25,425 nt of DNA, from positions 1 to 25,425 of the forward strand of contig CAJLGW010000014.1 of the NCBI GenBank assembly GCA_905206345.1, given 5' to 3'. A program made the translations under genes and the position numbers. The notes under the pieces were generated by a model. It was given only the letters and a program-made list of their open reading frames with translations, had not been told where the DNA came from and searched no databases. This document shows positions 13,805-22,297 of the stretch, in pieces (position 1 is the first letter of the stretch; every line of letters begins with the position of its first letter). This DNA is from an uncultured Sutterella sp. GTDB lineage: Bacteria; Pseudomonadota; Gammaproteobacteria; Burkholderiales; Burkholderiaceae_F.

Positions 13805-14101
13805 ATGGCAAAACTCTCTTCAAAAAAGCATGATGATTTGCTTTCCAAATGGAAAGAGAATCAGGCATTTAATGAAGCTTATGCTTCGTTGGAAGAAGAG
13901 TTCGTCATTCTTGTTGAAGCCATTCGAGCCCGTAAAGAGCAAAACCTCAATCAAAGCGAGGTGGCATTACGCATGGGATTACCGCGCAGTGCCGTTTGTC
14001 GCCTAGAGCGAGGCTTAGTATCGGGAAAGATGCCTACAATTCCGATGCTTCGTCGTTATGCGAAAGCCATCGGCAAGAAACTTGAAATTCGCTTGGTTTG
14101 A
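13805..14101 (+). CDS. Orphan XRE-family regulator (HigA-like)
   Basis: A 98-residue DNA-binding protein. The N-terminal half is helical and charged. The helix-turn-helix lies at about residues 44-80 (LNQSEVALRMGLPRSAVCRLERGL). It ends PTIPMLRRYAKAIGKKLEIRLV, the typical end of HigA/RelB-type XRE antitoxins. Such antitoxins normally follow a RelE/HigB-type toxin gene; the 390 bases upstream contain only the Fur promoter and the operator, and the gene downstream is a permease, so it is an orphan. There is no clear Shine-Dalgarno between the operator and the ATG. It most likely represses itself through the palindrome at 13770. It sits just outside the GC-rich island and uses host-like codons. 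Confidence 0.8.
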   Translation: MAKLSSKKHDDLLSKWKENQAFNEAYASLEEEFVILVEAIRARKEQNLNQSEVALRMGLPRSAVCRLERGLVSGKMPTIPMLRRYAKAIGKKLEIRLV

Positions 14102-14133
14102 TTTCGAGTGAATATGTAATAGACGGATTTGAG

Positions 14134-15021
14134 ATGTCGTTAACCGCACTTTGCTTGGTGATTTTGGCGGCGCTTGTTCACGCCACGTGGAATTATTTCC
14201 TTAAAAAAGCCAACGCCAATCGTTCTTTCTGGTGGGTGGTGTATTGCATCACAGCCATCGTGACGGTGCCAGCGCTTTATTTCTACAACCCCCATGCCTT
14301 TGACAATATCACTTCTATTGGTTGGCTGGTTATCTGTTTGTCGGCCCCCATTCACGTTTGCTACGGCGTTGTTCTTCAACAAGGCTACAAGAAAAGCGAC
14401 TACTCCATCGTTTACCCCACGGCTCGTGGGACGGGTCCCTTAATCAGTGTTCTCGCCGCCATTACTTTTCTCGGAAACACCCCCACGGTGTGGGGATGGT
14501 TGGGGATTGCAAGCATTTTGGTAGCCATTGTTTTGTTAGCGATGCCCAGTCAAGAAGGGGAGGCGAGAAACCTTCGTGTCAAAGAAGGTGTCTTTTGGGG
14601 AATGCTCACGGGGCTATTTATTGCTGGCTACACCTTTTGCGATGCGTGGGCTGTGCAACAAGCAACGGGTCTGACGCCGCTTACCTTTTATTTCCCTTCC
14701 ATTCTTGTTCGCTCTTTGGTTTTTGCTCCTTTCATTGTGACGAGAAATGGTTGGCAAGACGAAGTCAAAGAACTCTTTACGACATCGCGCATTCGGAAAA
14801 GTCTGGTGGTTGTGTGCGTGGGCTCACCCTTGGCGTTTCTTTTAGTGCTTTACGCAATGACCATGGCGCCCTTGGCCTATGTGGCACCCACTCGAGAAGT
14901 GGGCATGATGATTGGGGTTGTCGTGGGCGGATTATTGTTAAAAGAGCGGTTAAGCATGAAGCGCTTGGTTGGGGTGCTTGGGATGACGTTAGGCGTCATC
15001 ATGATCGGTTTGGGTGGTTAG
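14134..15021 (+). CDS. DMT superfamily (EamA) permease
   Basis: A 295-residue inner-membrane protein with about ten hydrophobic segments in two five-span halves. The first EamA half begins LVILAALVHATWNYFLKKA, and the second begins GVFWGMLTGLFIAGYTFCDAW. The ARGTGP motif and the end of the second half (LKERLSMKRLVGVLGMTLGVIMI) are typical of drug/metabolite exporters. The substrate is unknown; many relatives export amino acids or metabolites. The start at 14134 has a GGA upstream; the open frame reaches back to a TTG overlapping the XRE stop. It lies 32 bases after the XRE gene and could be cotranscribed with it. Confidence 0.85.
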   Translation: MSLTALCLVILAALVHATWNYFLKKANANRSFWWVVYCITAIVTVPALYFYNPHAFDNITSIGWLVICLSAPIHVCYGVVLQQGYKKSDYSIVYPTARGTGPLISVLAAITFLGNTPTVWGWLGIASILVAIVLLAMPSQEGEARNLRVKEGVFWGMLTGLFIAGYTFCDAWAVQQATGLTPLTFYFPSILVRSLVFAPFIVTRNGWQDEVKELFTTSRIRKSLVVVCVGSPLAFLLVLYAMTMAPLAYVAPTREVGMMIGVVVGGLLLKERLSMKRLVGVLGMTLGVIMIGLGG

Positions 15022-15137
15022 TCGACCTAATCGCTTACGAATCCGACAGAAAACTCCTTGTTTTCATTGGTGTTTTATTGCTTATTATGGGTGGGATTGT
15101 TATCATTAAACTCTTGTTTTAAATTTTTATTCTATCA

Positions 15138-16034
15138 ATGAGTCACGAACCACCCCCGCAACCAGGACAACGTCAGCACCGCTCCCTTTTAGAGCGTCTT
15201 TCGGTGATTTTCCACAAGCCCACTCGTGAAGATTTTATCGATACATTGCACGAAGCTAATGAGCAAAAACTCATTGACGACAATGCGTTACAGATGATGG
15301 AAGGCGTGATGAGCTTTTCTAAAATGCGTGCATGTGATTTGATGGTGCCTCGCTCTCAAATTCAATTCGTGGATTTAAGCTTACCGAAACAAGAGTGGCT
15401 TTCTCGCATGATTGAGACAGAACACTCGCGTTTCCCGGTGATTTTGGATGGCGACCGTGACAACATTGTTGGGATTTTGCACGCCAAGGTTTTGTTGCGT
15501 CTTTTGGTTGAACCCAACTTTAAGGCTCAAAACCATTTGCGTGCCGTGAAGTACATCCCCGAGAGCATGCCCTTGGATGAGCTCTTGCGTGGTTTTAAGC
15601 TCGAGCGCAATCACATGGCCATTGTGGTCGATGAGTTCGGTTGTGTATCGGGCCTCATTACGATTGAAGACGTCTTAGAGCAAATCGTGGGCGAAATCGA
15701 TGACGAATTTGACGAAGTCGATGAAGATGCCGACAACATTTTGGAAGATGCCAAGCACGGCTGGTGGCGTGTGAATGCATTGACCGAAATTGAGCAATTT
15801 GACGAATACTTCGATACCCAAATTAATCAAGAAGATTGCCATTGTGAAACGATCGGCGGTTTGATTGCTGACCGTATGGAGCACATGCCGAAGAAGTCTG
15901 AGTCGGTTGAAATTGGTGACTTCCGATTTACTGTTTTACGTGCCGATGAACGTCAGGTTCGACTCTTGAAGGTGGAGCGTTTAACGCCCGCTGAGATCAA
16001 AGCCAAAAATGACGAGAAAGTAGGTCAAAAGTGA
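15138..16034 (+). CDS. corC: CorC-like CBS-domain protein
   Basis: 298 residues with no membrane span, the short soluble CorC form. Residues 60-190 hold two CBS domains (MVPRSQIQFVDLS, FPVILDGDRDNIVGILHAK, then MAIVVDEFGCVSGLITIEDVLEQIVGEIDDEFD). Residues about 210-285 are the CorC_HlyC transporter-associated domain (WWRVNALTEIEQF, ETIGGLIADRMEHMPKKSESVEIGDFRFTVL). CorC proteins are linked to magnesium and cobalt efflux, and in many beta- and gammaproteobacteria the gene lies just before lnt, as here. Its stop codon overlaps the lnt start (GTGA), implying coupled translation. A weak purine-rich site precedes the ATG. Confidence 0.9.
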   Translation: MSHEPPPQPGQRQHRSLLERLSVIFHKPTREDFIDTLHEANEQKLIDDNALQMMEGVMSFSKMRACDLMVPRSQIQFVDLSLPKQEWLSRMIETEHSRFPVILDGDRDNIVGILHAKVLLRLLVEPNFKAQNHLRAVKYIPESMPLDELLRGFKLERNHMAIVVDEFGCVSGLITIEDVLEQIVGEIDDEFDEVDEDADNILEDAKHGWWRVNALTEIEQFDEYFDTQINQEDCHCETIGGLIADRMEHMPKKSESVEIGDFRFTVLRADERQVRLLKVERLTPAEIKAKNDEKVGQK

Positions 16035-17569
16035 TTTTAAAACCCGAACAAAAGTTTTATCTCTACCGCATTGTTTTAGCCTTTGCGAGCGGTGTGTGTT
16101 TGTCTAGCGCCTTTGCGCCAGCCAATCAGCCGCTCTACGCCATGGCCGCCTTAACGGTCATTTTCTATCTTATTGCGCATACACCGTCTCTAAAGCAAAC
16201 CGCCCTTTGGGCAGTGGCCTTTGGTTTTGGCTGGTTTGTGAGTGGCATCAATTGGGTCTACTACAGTATGTACCACTACGGCTATATGCCGCTTGAATGG
16301 ACGTATGTGACGACAAGCCTCTTCTCATTGGCCTTGTCGATTTTCCCCATTGCTGCCTTTGTTTTAGCCAACGCTGGCACGAAAGACCCCATCATGCGGA
16401 TGGCGGCGACCATTCCGGCAGCCTTCACGATCACGGAATGGTTGCGCGGTTGGCTTTTAACGGGTTTCCCTTGGTTAAATCCGGCTTATGCGATGGTGGA
16501 TTCACCGTTAGCGGGCATTGCGCCTTTGATGGGTAGCTTTGGCGTGCTTTTGGGCACGGCTTGGATTTGCGGTTTGATTGGAGCCATTTGGGCCGCTCGC
16601 GGCCAATGGGTCAATCGCTTGAGTATGGGCATTATCGGCGTCTGCGTTTTTATGTTGGGTTTGACGGGGCAGTCTGTGCCTTGGACCAACCCCACGGGTG
16701 AAGTGTCCGTGCGTTTGGTGCAACCCAATTTAGAGCCGCGTCTTTTGCAACAGTCGTTAAGCGAACGCTTTGACGAAGTCTATTACTACATGGATCAGGT
16801 AAGCGTTGAAAAAGCGCCGATCGATGTTTTGATGTTGCCCGAATCCGTTTATCCGACCTCTGTCCAACGCTTCCCTCTTCAAGAGGTTTCGCGTTTGCAA
16901 GCATGGACGCAAAACGAGAAAAAAACGGTGATCTTTAACGCCTTTTGGGAACCCACAGCAGGGGACGTGAGAAATGCCGCCGTTGCGCTCAATCCGGAAG
17001 GAACCCTTCAACACTATGAAAAGCGCCACTTGGTACCCTTTGGTGAATTTGTCCCCTTTGGTTTCCAATGGTTTGTCGATGCCATGCGCATTCCGATGAG
17101 CGATCAAGAAAAGGGGACGGATACGCAACCCTTGATGACGATTGCCGGTCACCCCGCAAGCGTTAACATCTGCTACGAAAACCTTTTTGGTGAAGAGTGG
17201 ATTCGTGCGTGGGATAACGGTCAAGATCCCCAATGGTTGATTAACCTTTCGAATTTAAAGTGGTTTGGTCCGAGTAAAGCCGCAGAGCAACACTTCCAAG
17301 TCTCTCGTATGCGCGCGATGGAAATGGCTCGCCCCGTTTTGAGCGTGACCAATTCGGGTGTCACGGGTTTGATTGATGAAAAGGGCAAGGTGGTCGCTCG
17401 ATTGGAAACGGACATTGAGTCCTATTTGGATGTGAAGGTTCAAACGGTGACGGGGGCCGCCACGCCTTACGTTCGTTTCGGTAATTGGGTAGCTTTAATT
17501 TGCGCATTTATGATGTTTGCCGTAGGTTTTTTATCGCCTCGAGTTTTAAACCGCTGGCAAAAAGCATAA
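16031..17569 (+). CDS. lnt: Apolipoprotein N-acyltransferase
   Basis: A 512-residue inner-membrane enzyme that adds the third acyl chain to the N-terminal Cys of lipoproteins. The N-terminal half has about six to seven hydrophobic segments. The periplasmic nitrilase-like domain has the catalytic triad Glu271 (MLPESVYP), Lys331 (EKRHLVPFGEFVPFG) and Cys381 (NICYENLF), near the positions in E. coli Lnt. A final span precedes the basic C-terminus. The start is GTG, overlapping the corC stop by four bases, so the two are translated together. It ends 62 bases before glyQ. Confidence 0.95.
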   Translation: MILKPEQKFYLYRIVLAFASGVCLSSAFAPANQPLYAMAALTVIFYLIAHTPSLKQTALWAVAFGFGWFVSGINWVYYSMYHYGYMPLEWTYVTTSLFSLALSIFPIAAFVLANAGTKDPIMRMAATIPAAFTITEWLRGWLLTGFPWLNPAYAMVDSPLAGIAPLMGSFGVLLGTAWICGLIGAIWAARGQWVNRLSMGIIGVCVFMLGLTGQSVPWTNPTGEVSVRLVQPNLEPRLLQQSLSERFDEVYYYMDQVSVEKAPIDVLMLPESVYPTSVQRFPLQEVSRLQAWTQNEKKTVIFNAFWEPTAGDVRNAAVALNPEGTLQHYEKRHLVPFGEFVPFGFQWFVDAMRIPMSDQEKGTDTQPLMTIAGHPASVNICYENLFGEEWIRAWDNGQDPQWLINLSNLKWFGPSKAAEQHFQVSRMRAMEMARPVLSVTNSGVTGLIDEKGKVVARLETDIESYLDVKVQTVTGAATPYVRFGNWVALICAFMMFAVGFLSPRVLNRWQKA

Positions 17570-17583
17570 AATTAAACATTTAG

Positions 17584-17599
17584 CACTGATAAATCAGTG
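17584..17599. promoter_or_regulatory. Perfect 7-bp palindrome upstream of glyQ
   Basis: CACTGAT, AA, ATCAGTG. It lies between lnt and glyQ, 32 bases before the glyQ ATG, and is followed by AAAAAT, so it is not a terminator on this strand. It may be an operator or a weak RNA hairpin. Confidence 0.35.
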
Positions 17600-17631
17600 A
17601 AAAATCGATTTTTTAACAAAGGTCTTAGTCG

Positions 17632-18537
17632 ATGATTACGTTTCAAGAAGTGATTCTGCGCTTACAGCAGTATTGGAACCAACAAGGTTGCGCCTTATTG
17701 CAACCGATTGATATGGAAGTGGGTGCAGGTACGTCTCACACGGCGACCTTTTTACGCGCGTTAGGCCCTGAGCCTTGGCGTGCTGCCTATGTGCAACCGT
17801 CCCGTCGTCCGAAGGACGCTCGTTACGGCGAAAACCCCAACCGTTTGCACCAACACCATCAATACCAAGTGGTTTTGAAGCCTGCTCCCACGAACATCGT
17901 GGACTTGTATTTGGGCAGCCTCCGCGCTTTGGGTATTGACACGGAAGTCAATGACATCCGTTTCGTTGAAGACAACTGGGAAAACCCCACGTTGGGTGCC
18001 TGGGGCTTGGGCTGGGAAGTTTGGATGAACGGCATGGAAGTGACGCAATTTACGTACTTCCAACAAGTGGGCGGCCTTGAATGTAAGCCCATTACTGGTG
18101 AAATCACGTACGGTCTCGAACGCTTGACGATGTATTTGCAAAACTGCGACAACGTCTACGATTTGGTTTACACGAAGTGGCATGATGCCGAAGGTAAGGA
18201 ACACGTCTTGACCTACGGCGACGTCTTCCACCAAAACGAAGTGGAACAAAGTCACTACAACTTTGAAGCGAGCGACCCCGTGAAGCTTTTGAGCCAATTT
18301 AATTATTTCGAGAGCGAAGCTAAACGCATGATGGATTTGAACTTAGCGCTGCCTGCTTACGAAATGGTTTTGAAAGCCGGTCACACCTTCAACCTCTTGG
18401 ACGCTCGTGGCGCCATCAGTGTGACGGAACGTGCCGCTTACATCGCTCGTATCCGCAATATCAGTCGCGCAGTGGCTCAAAGCTACTATGACTCTCGTGA
18501 ACGTTTGGGCTTCCCGATGCTCAAAAAGAATCAATAA
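17632..18537 (+). CDS. glyQ: Glycyl-tRNA synthetase alpha subunit
   Basis: 301 residues, the normal length. It starts MITFQEVILRLQQYWNQQGC, with YVQPSRRPKDARYGENPNRL, then EVNDIRFVEDNWENPTLGAWGLGWEVWMNGMEVTQ, the class II motif region, and RGAISVTERAAYIARIR. The alpha subunit makes glycyl adenylate and works as an alpha2-beta2 tetramer with GlyS, encoded 17 bases downstream. AAAGGT lies upstream of the ATG. It is placed after corC-lnt, a common arrangement in this class. Confidence 0.98.
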   Translation: MITFQEVILRLQQYWNQQGCALLQPIDMEVGAGTSHTATFLRALGPEPWRAAYVQPSRRPKDARYGENPNRLHQHHQYQVVLKPAPTNIVDLYLGSLRALGIDTEVNDIRFVEDNWENPTLGAWGLGWEVWMNGMEVTQFTYFQQVGGLECKPITGEITYGLERLTMYLQNCDNVYDLVYTKWHDAEGKEHVLTYGDVFHQNEVEQSHYNFEASDPVKLLSQFNYFESEAKRMMDLNLALPAYEMVLKAGHTFNLLDARGAISVTERAAYIARIRNISRAVAQSYYDSRERLGFPMLKKNQ

Positions 18538-18554
18538 GAATGGGGCATAAGAAA

Positions 18555-20645
18555 ATGACTAGTTTGTTAGTGGAATTGCAAACCGAAGAGTTGCCGCCGA
18601 AGGCATTACACAACTTGTCGGAAGCGTTTGCGAAGAATTTGGAAAAGAGTTTGGCTAGCCAAAATTTCTTGGCTGATGGCTCTGTGACGACCGTTTACGG
18701 TTCTCCGCGCCGTTTGGCTGCCGTGATCACGAACGTGTTGGCAAAGTCACCCGACCAAGCTTTTAAGCAAAAGCTCGTGCCCGTGCGCATTGGTTTGGAT
18801 GCTGAAGGTAAGGCCACGCCCGCTTTGGAAAAGAAGATGAAGGCGTTGGGCATCACGGCTGACGTGAGCGAACTTCAACGCGTCTCTGACGGCAAGAACG
18901 AACAATTGGTTTATGAAGGTGTGCGTGCCGGTATCGAGTTGGCCGCCGGTCTTCAAACCGCCATTGAAACGGCCGCCAATAATTTGCCGATCCCGAAGGT
19001 CATGCACTATCAATTAAACGATGGTGAAACGACGGTGGCTTTTGTGCGCCCCGTTAAGCACTTGATCGCTTTGTATGGCGAAGACGTGGTGCCGGTGAGC
19101 TTTGCGGGTTTGAAGGCCGATCGTTTGACGACGGGCCATCGCTTCCACACCGAAGGCTTAATTTCCATTAAGTCTGCCGACAGTTACGAAGAACAATTGC
19201 AAACCGAAGGTAAGGTGATGCCTGCCTTTGCCGCTCGTCGCGCTAAGATTGTGGAATCTGCTCAAGCCATGGCCCGTGCCATGGGTGGCGAAGCTATCAT
19301 GCCCGAAGCCCTCGTTGAAGAAGTGAGCGCTTTGACGGAATGGCCGGTGGTTTATGAATCAAGCTTTGAAGAAGAATTCTTAGTGGTTCCGCAAGAATGC
19401 TTGATTTTGACGATGCAAGAAAATCAACGCTACTTCGCAGTGAAGGACGCTCAAGGTCACTTGATGAATCGCTTCCTTTTGGTTTCTCATTTGGAAGCAA
19501 AGGACGGTGGCGAAGCCATCCGCTCGGGTAACGCCCGCGTGGTGCGTGCCCGTTTGGCTGATGCTAAGTTCTTCTACGACCAAGACAAGAAGACGACGTT
19601 GGAGAGCCACATTCCGGAATTAAAGAACGTGGTTTATCACAATAAGTTGGGTACGCAAGCCGAACGTGTTGAACGCGTGAAGATGATTGCTGCTCGCGTG
19701 GCTCAATTGATCGGTGCCGATGAAGCTCAAGCTGTTCGTGCTGCTCAATTGGCTAAGGTTGACCTCTTAACCTTGATGGTGGGTGAATTCCCCGAATTGC
19801 AAGGCATCATGGGCGAATACTACGCCAATAACGATGGTGAAGCGGCGGATGTCGCTAAGGCCATTCGTGAACACTATCAACCGCGTTTCGCAGGCGACGA
19901 ATTGCCCTCGACGAACGTGAGCTTGGCAGTGGCTTTGGCTGACAAGCTCGAAACGCTCTCCGGTCTTTTCGGTATTGGTCAAATGCCCACGGGTGATAAG
20001 GACCCGTTTGCTTTGCGCCGTCACGCTTTGGGCGTTTTGCGCATGTTGATCGAAAAGGAATTGAATGTTTCTTTGACGCAATTGGTCGATATTGGCTACG
20101 AAGCCATGCAAACGGTGGCTGGCGTCAAGGATGCTCGTGCTGAATTGTTGGCTTTCTTTGAAGATCGCTTGCGTGTGATCTTTAAGGATAAGGGCTTTAG
20201 CGCTCAAGAAGTGGACGCTGTGTTGGCGGCTAATCCGGCAACGCCCTTGGAAGTGCCCGCTCGCTTGGAGGCCGTGCGTGCTTTCTCTCAAATGGAAGAA
20301 GCCCAAGCTTTGGCTGCTGCCAATAAGCGTATCGGTAACATCCTTAAAAAGAGCACGGAAGCCATTAAAGAAGTTGACGCAGCTCTCTTTGAAGAAGAGG
20401 CTGAAAAGACCTTGTTTGACGCTTTGGTCGCTGTTGAACCGCAAGTTCAAAGCTTGTACGGTCAAGGCGCTTATACCGACGTGTTAAAGCTCTTGGCTCC
20501 GATGAAGGCCCCGGTCGACAAGTTCTTTGAAGACGTGATGGTGAACGTTGAAAACGAAGCAATTCGTCAAAATCGCTTAGCCCTTTTGGCTCGTTTACAC
20601 CGTACAATGAACTTGGTGGCTGAACTCTCTCGTTTGGCTAACTGA
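18555..20645 (+). CDS. glyS: Glycyl-tRNA synthetase beta subunit
   Basis: 696 residues, near the 689 of E. coli. It starts MTSLLVELQTEELPPKAL and contains TVYGSPRRLAAVI, HRFHTEG, PVVYESSFEEEFL, and FFYDQDKK; it has an HD-like central part and an anticodon-binding C-terminus (VNVENEAIRQNRLALLARLH). The beta subunit binds tRNA-Gly. The ATG at 18555 is the family start; an ATG five codons earlier at 18540 also exists, but GGGG stands before the second. It is the last gene of the unit, with a strong terminator after it. Confidence 0.97.
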   Translation: MTSLLVELQTEELPPKALHNLSEAFAKNLEKSLASQNFLADGSVTTVYGSPRRLAAVITNVLAKSPDQAFKQKLVPVRIGLDAEGKATPALEKKMKALGITADVSELQRVSDGKNEQLVYEGVRAGIELAAGLQTAIETAANNLPIPKVMHYQLNDGETTVAFVRPVKHLIALYGEDVVPVSFAGLKADRLTTGHRFHTEGLISIKSADSYEEQLQTEGKVMPAFAARRAKIVESAQAMARAMGGEAIMPEALVEEVSALTEWPVVYESSFEEEFLVVPQECLILTMQENQRYFAVKDAQGHLMNRFLLVSHLEAKDGGEAIRSGNARVVRARLADAKFFYDQDKKTTLESHIPELKNVVYHNKLGTQAERVERVKMIAARVAQLIGADEAQAVRAAQLAKVDLLTLMVGEFPELQGIMGEYYANNDGEAADVAKAIREHYQPRFAGDELPSTNVSLAVALADKLETLSGLFGIGQMPTGDKDPFALRRHALGVLRMLIEKELNVSLTQLVDIGYEAMQTVAGVKDARAELLAFFEDRLRVIFKDKGFSAQEVDAVLAANPATPLEVPARLEAVRAFSQMEEAQALAAANKRIGNILKKSTEAIKEVDAALFEEEAEKTLFDALVAVEPQVQSLYGQGAYTDVLKLLAPMKAPVDKFFEDVMVNVENEAIRQNRLALLARLHRTMNLVAELSRLAN

Positions 20646-20666
20646 TAAGGTTTCTTAATCGGTGAG

Positions 20667-20702
20667 AAAGGCTCTCGGTTTTCAGACCTGAGAGCCTTTT
20701 TA
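20667..20702 (+). terminator. Intrinsic terminator of glyQ-glyS
   Basis: AAAGGCTCTC (20667-20676) pairs exactly with GAGAGCCTTT (20690-20699), followed by TTT. Confidence 0.9.
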
Positions 20703-20721
20703 ATGTTGTTGGACTGTGGCT

Positions 20722-21462
20722 ATGAACACGATTCGCGGTTGGCTTTTTTATATTGTTTTATCCATCACGTTAGTGCCGCTGGCATTGTTGGTCATTCTTT
20801 TGTACCCGGCCCCTTTGACTTGGCGTTACGCCGTGGGGCGCTCTTGGGCACGATTGATATTGGAGTGCGGACGCGTCATTTGCGGAATGCGCTATGAAGT
20901 CAAAGGGATGGAGAATTTCCCAGCTGCCGATGAACCCGTTCTCGTTTTAAGTAAACACCAATCGGCTTGGGAAATCTTCTGGCTGATGAGCTATGTGCCA
21001 CATCAAGTCAGTTTCGTCTATAAAAAAGAACTTCACTACGTGCCTGTTTTTGGTCAAGCTTTAGCCACCATGAAAATGATGGCCATTGACCGTAAAAAGG
21101 GGGCTAATGCGTATACGCAACTTGTGCGCCAAGGGCGGCGTTTTTTGAAAAACGGTTGGTGGATTTTGATGTTTCCGGAAGGCACGCGTACGGCACCGGG
21201 CGCCAAGACCAACTACAAAACGGGTGGCGCTCGCTTTGCAGCGTTAACGGGCGCGAAGATTGTTCCGGTGGCATTGAATTCCGGGGAATGTTGGCCCAGA
21301 AACAGCATTGCCAAAAAGCCCGGTTTAATTACCGTGTCGGTGGGGCCAGCTATCCTCTCTGAAGGTCGCACTCACGAAGAAATTCAAAACGATTTGGTCA
21401 CTTGGATCGAGTCGGAAATGAAAAATATTTCTCCTACCCTTTATGGTCAAACAGACAGTTAA
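20722..21462 (+). CDS. 1-acyl-sn-glycerol-3-phosphate acyltransferase (PlsC family)
   Basis: A 246-residue membrane-bound acyltransferase of phospholipid synthesis, converting lysophosphatidate to phosphatidate. One long N-terminal hydrophobic segment (WLFYIVLSITLVPLALLVIL) anchors it. His79 in SKHQSAWEIFW is the catalytic motif I; Asp of the usual HX4D is replaced by Glu, which is common in betaproteobacteria. FPEGTR (151-156) is motif III, and KIVPVALNSGECW motif IV. The start at the ATG was preferred to the GTG two codons earlier. It overlaps the next gene by 20 bases. Confidence 0.9.
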   Translation: MNTIRGWLFYIVLSITLVPLALLVILLYPAPLTWRYAVGRSWARLILECGRVICGMRYEVKGMENFPAADEPVLVLSKHQSAWEIFWLMSYVPHQVSFVYKKELHYVPVFGQALATMKMMAIDRKKGANAYTQLVRQGRRFLKNGWWILMFPEGTRTAPGAKTNYKTGGARFAALTGAKIVPVALNSGECWPRNSIAKKPGLITVSVGPAILSEGRTHEEIQNDLVTWIESEMKNISPTLYGQTDS

Positions 21463-22297
21463 AGACATTTTGTCCTCCATGCGACAACTCGCATTTGATT
21501 TTTTTGAGGACGAACCCAAACCTAAACCTCAAAAAACTGAGGAAAAAGATAAGACACCTTCCCATGAGACTTCTCATGGGGAGGGTTTTACTTTAACGCC
21601 TGCGTTTTCGTATCGTCTGGAGCGCAGTAGGCGAAAAACCGTGGGTTTTATCGTGGATGAAAGCGGTTTGACCATTCGTGCGCCTCGCTGGGTGTCGGTT
21701 GCTGAAATCGAAAAAATGATCCAAGAAAAAGAAGGTTGGATTCAGAAAAAACTCACGCAGTTTTCTCAATGGAGTCAAAAAACGGGGAGCGACAAAATCC
21801 GTTTTGTGGATGGTGCGGTTTTGCCTTATTTGGGAACCAACCTTCAAATCAAGTTAGGTTCTGAGTCAACATCGCCCTTAGAGGCAACGGCCGAGGGTTT
21901 CACCCTTCATGTGAATTTGCCTCACGATGCCGATGAAAAGCGAGTGCGTGATTGGGTAGAAGTGTGGTTTAAAAAAGCTGCGCTTACTTACATGGATGAA
22001 CGCATTAAGGCTTTGGCTACTCGAGTCGGAGTGAGCTATCGCCGTTGGGGACTTTCAAGCGCAAGAGGGCGTTGGGGATCGTGCTCAAGCGATCGTCGCA
22101 TTCGCTTAAACTGGCGATTAATTCACCTAAAGCCCGCTGTTATTGACTACGTCATTGCCCATGAATTAGCGCACTTATCAGAGATGAATCACAGTGCTCG
22201 TTTTTGGGAAAGAGTGGGGCAAATTGAGCCTCATTACGAGAGTGCGAAAAGAGAACTCAAGAGTGTTTATATCCCCACGCTTCCTTTTGAGAACTAA
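21443..22297 (+). CDS. YgjP-like zinc metallopeptidase (DUF45)
   Basis: 284 residues. The zinc site HELAH (His240, Glu241, His244) with His250 in SEMNHSARFW is the YgjP/DUF45 hallmark, as is RWGSCSSDRRIRLNWRLI before it. Residues 1-50 are an unusual, charged, low-complexity stretch (EDEPKPKPQKTEEKDKT, then SHETSHGEG) that most relatives lack; it contains a strong palindrome at DNA level. The family may cleave proteins or hydrolyse UTP; function is unsettled. The ATG at 21443 overlaps the acyltransferase gene by 20 bases and lacks a clear Shine-Dalgarno, so coupled translation is likely. Its stop overlaps that of the convergent ATPase gene. Confidence 0.85.
   Translation: MVKQTVKDILSSMRQLAFDFFEDEPKPKPQKTEEKDKTPSHETSHGEGFTLTPAFSYRLERSRRKTVGFIVDESGLTIRAPRWVSVAEIEKMIQEKEGWIQKKLTQFSQWSQKTGSDKIRFVDGAVLPYLGTNLQIKLGSESTSPLEATAEGFTLHVNLPHDADEKRVRDWVEVWFKKAALTYMDERIKALATRVGVSYRRWGLSSARGRWGSCSSDRRIRLNWRLIHLKPAVIDYVIAHELAHLSEMNHSARFWERVGQIEPHYESAKRELKSVYIPTLPFEN
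21557..21584. repeat. 13-bp palindrome inside the YgjP-like gene
   Basis: CCTTCCCATGAGA and TCTCATGGGGAGG pair (one G-T) with only a CT loop. It encodes the linker TPSHETSHGE in frame. It resembles a small palindromic insertion that keeps the frame open. Confidence 0.6.

Noticed and set aside
14322..15122. 266-codon plus-strand frame inside the permease gene
   Set aside because: Rich in His, Cys and Arg without motifs, and out of frame with the clear ten-span EamA permease; only its last 33 codons lie outside the gene (see finding).
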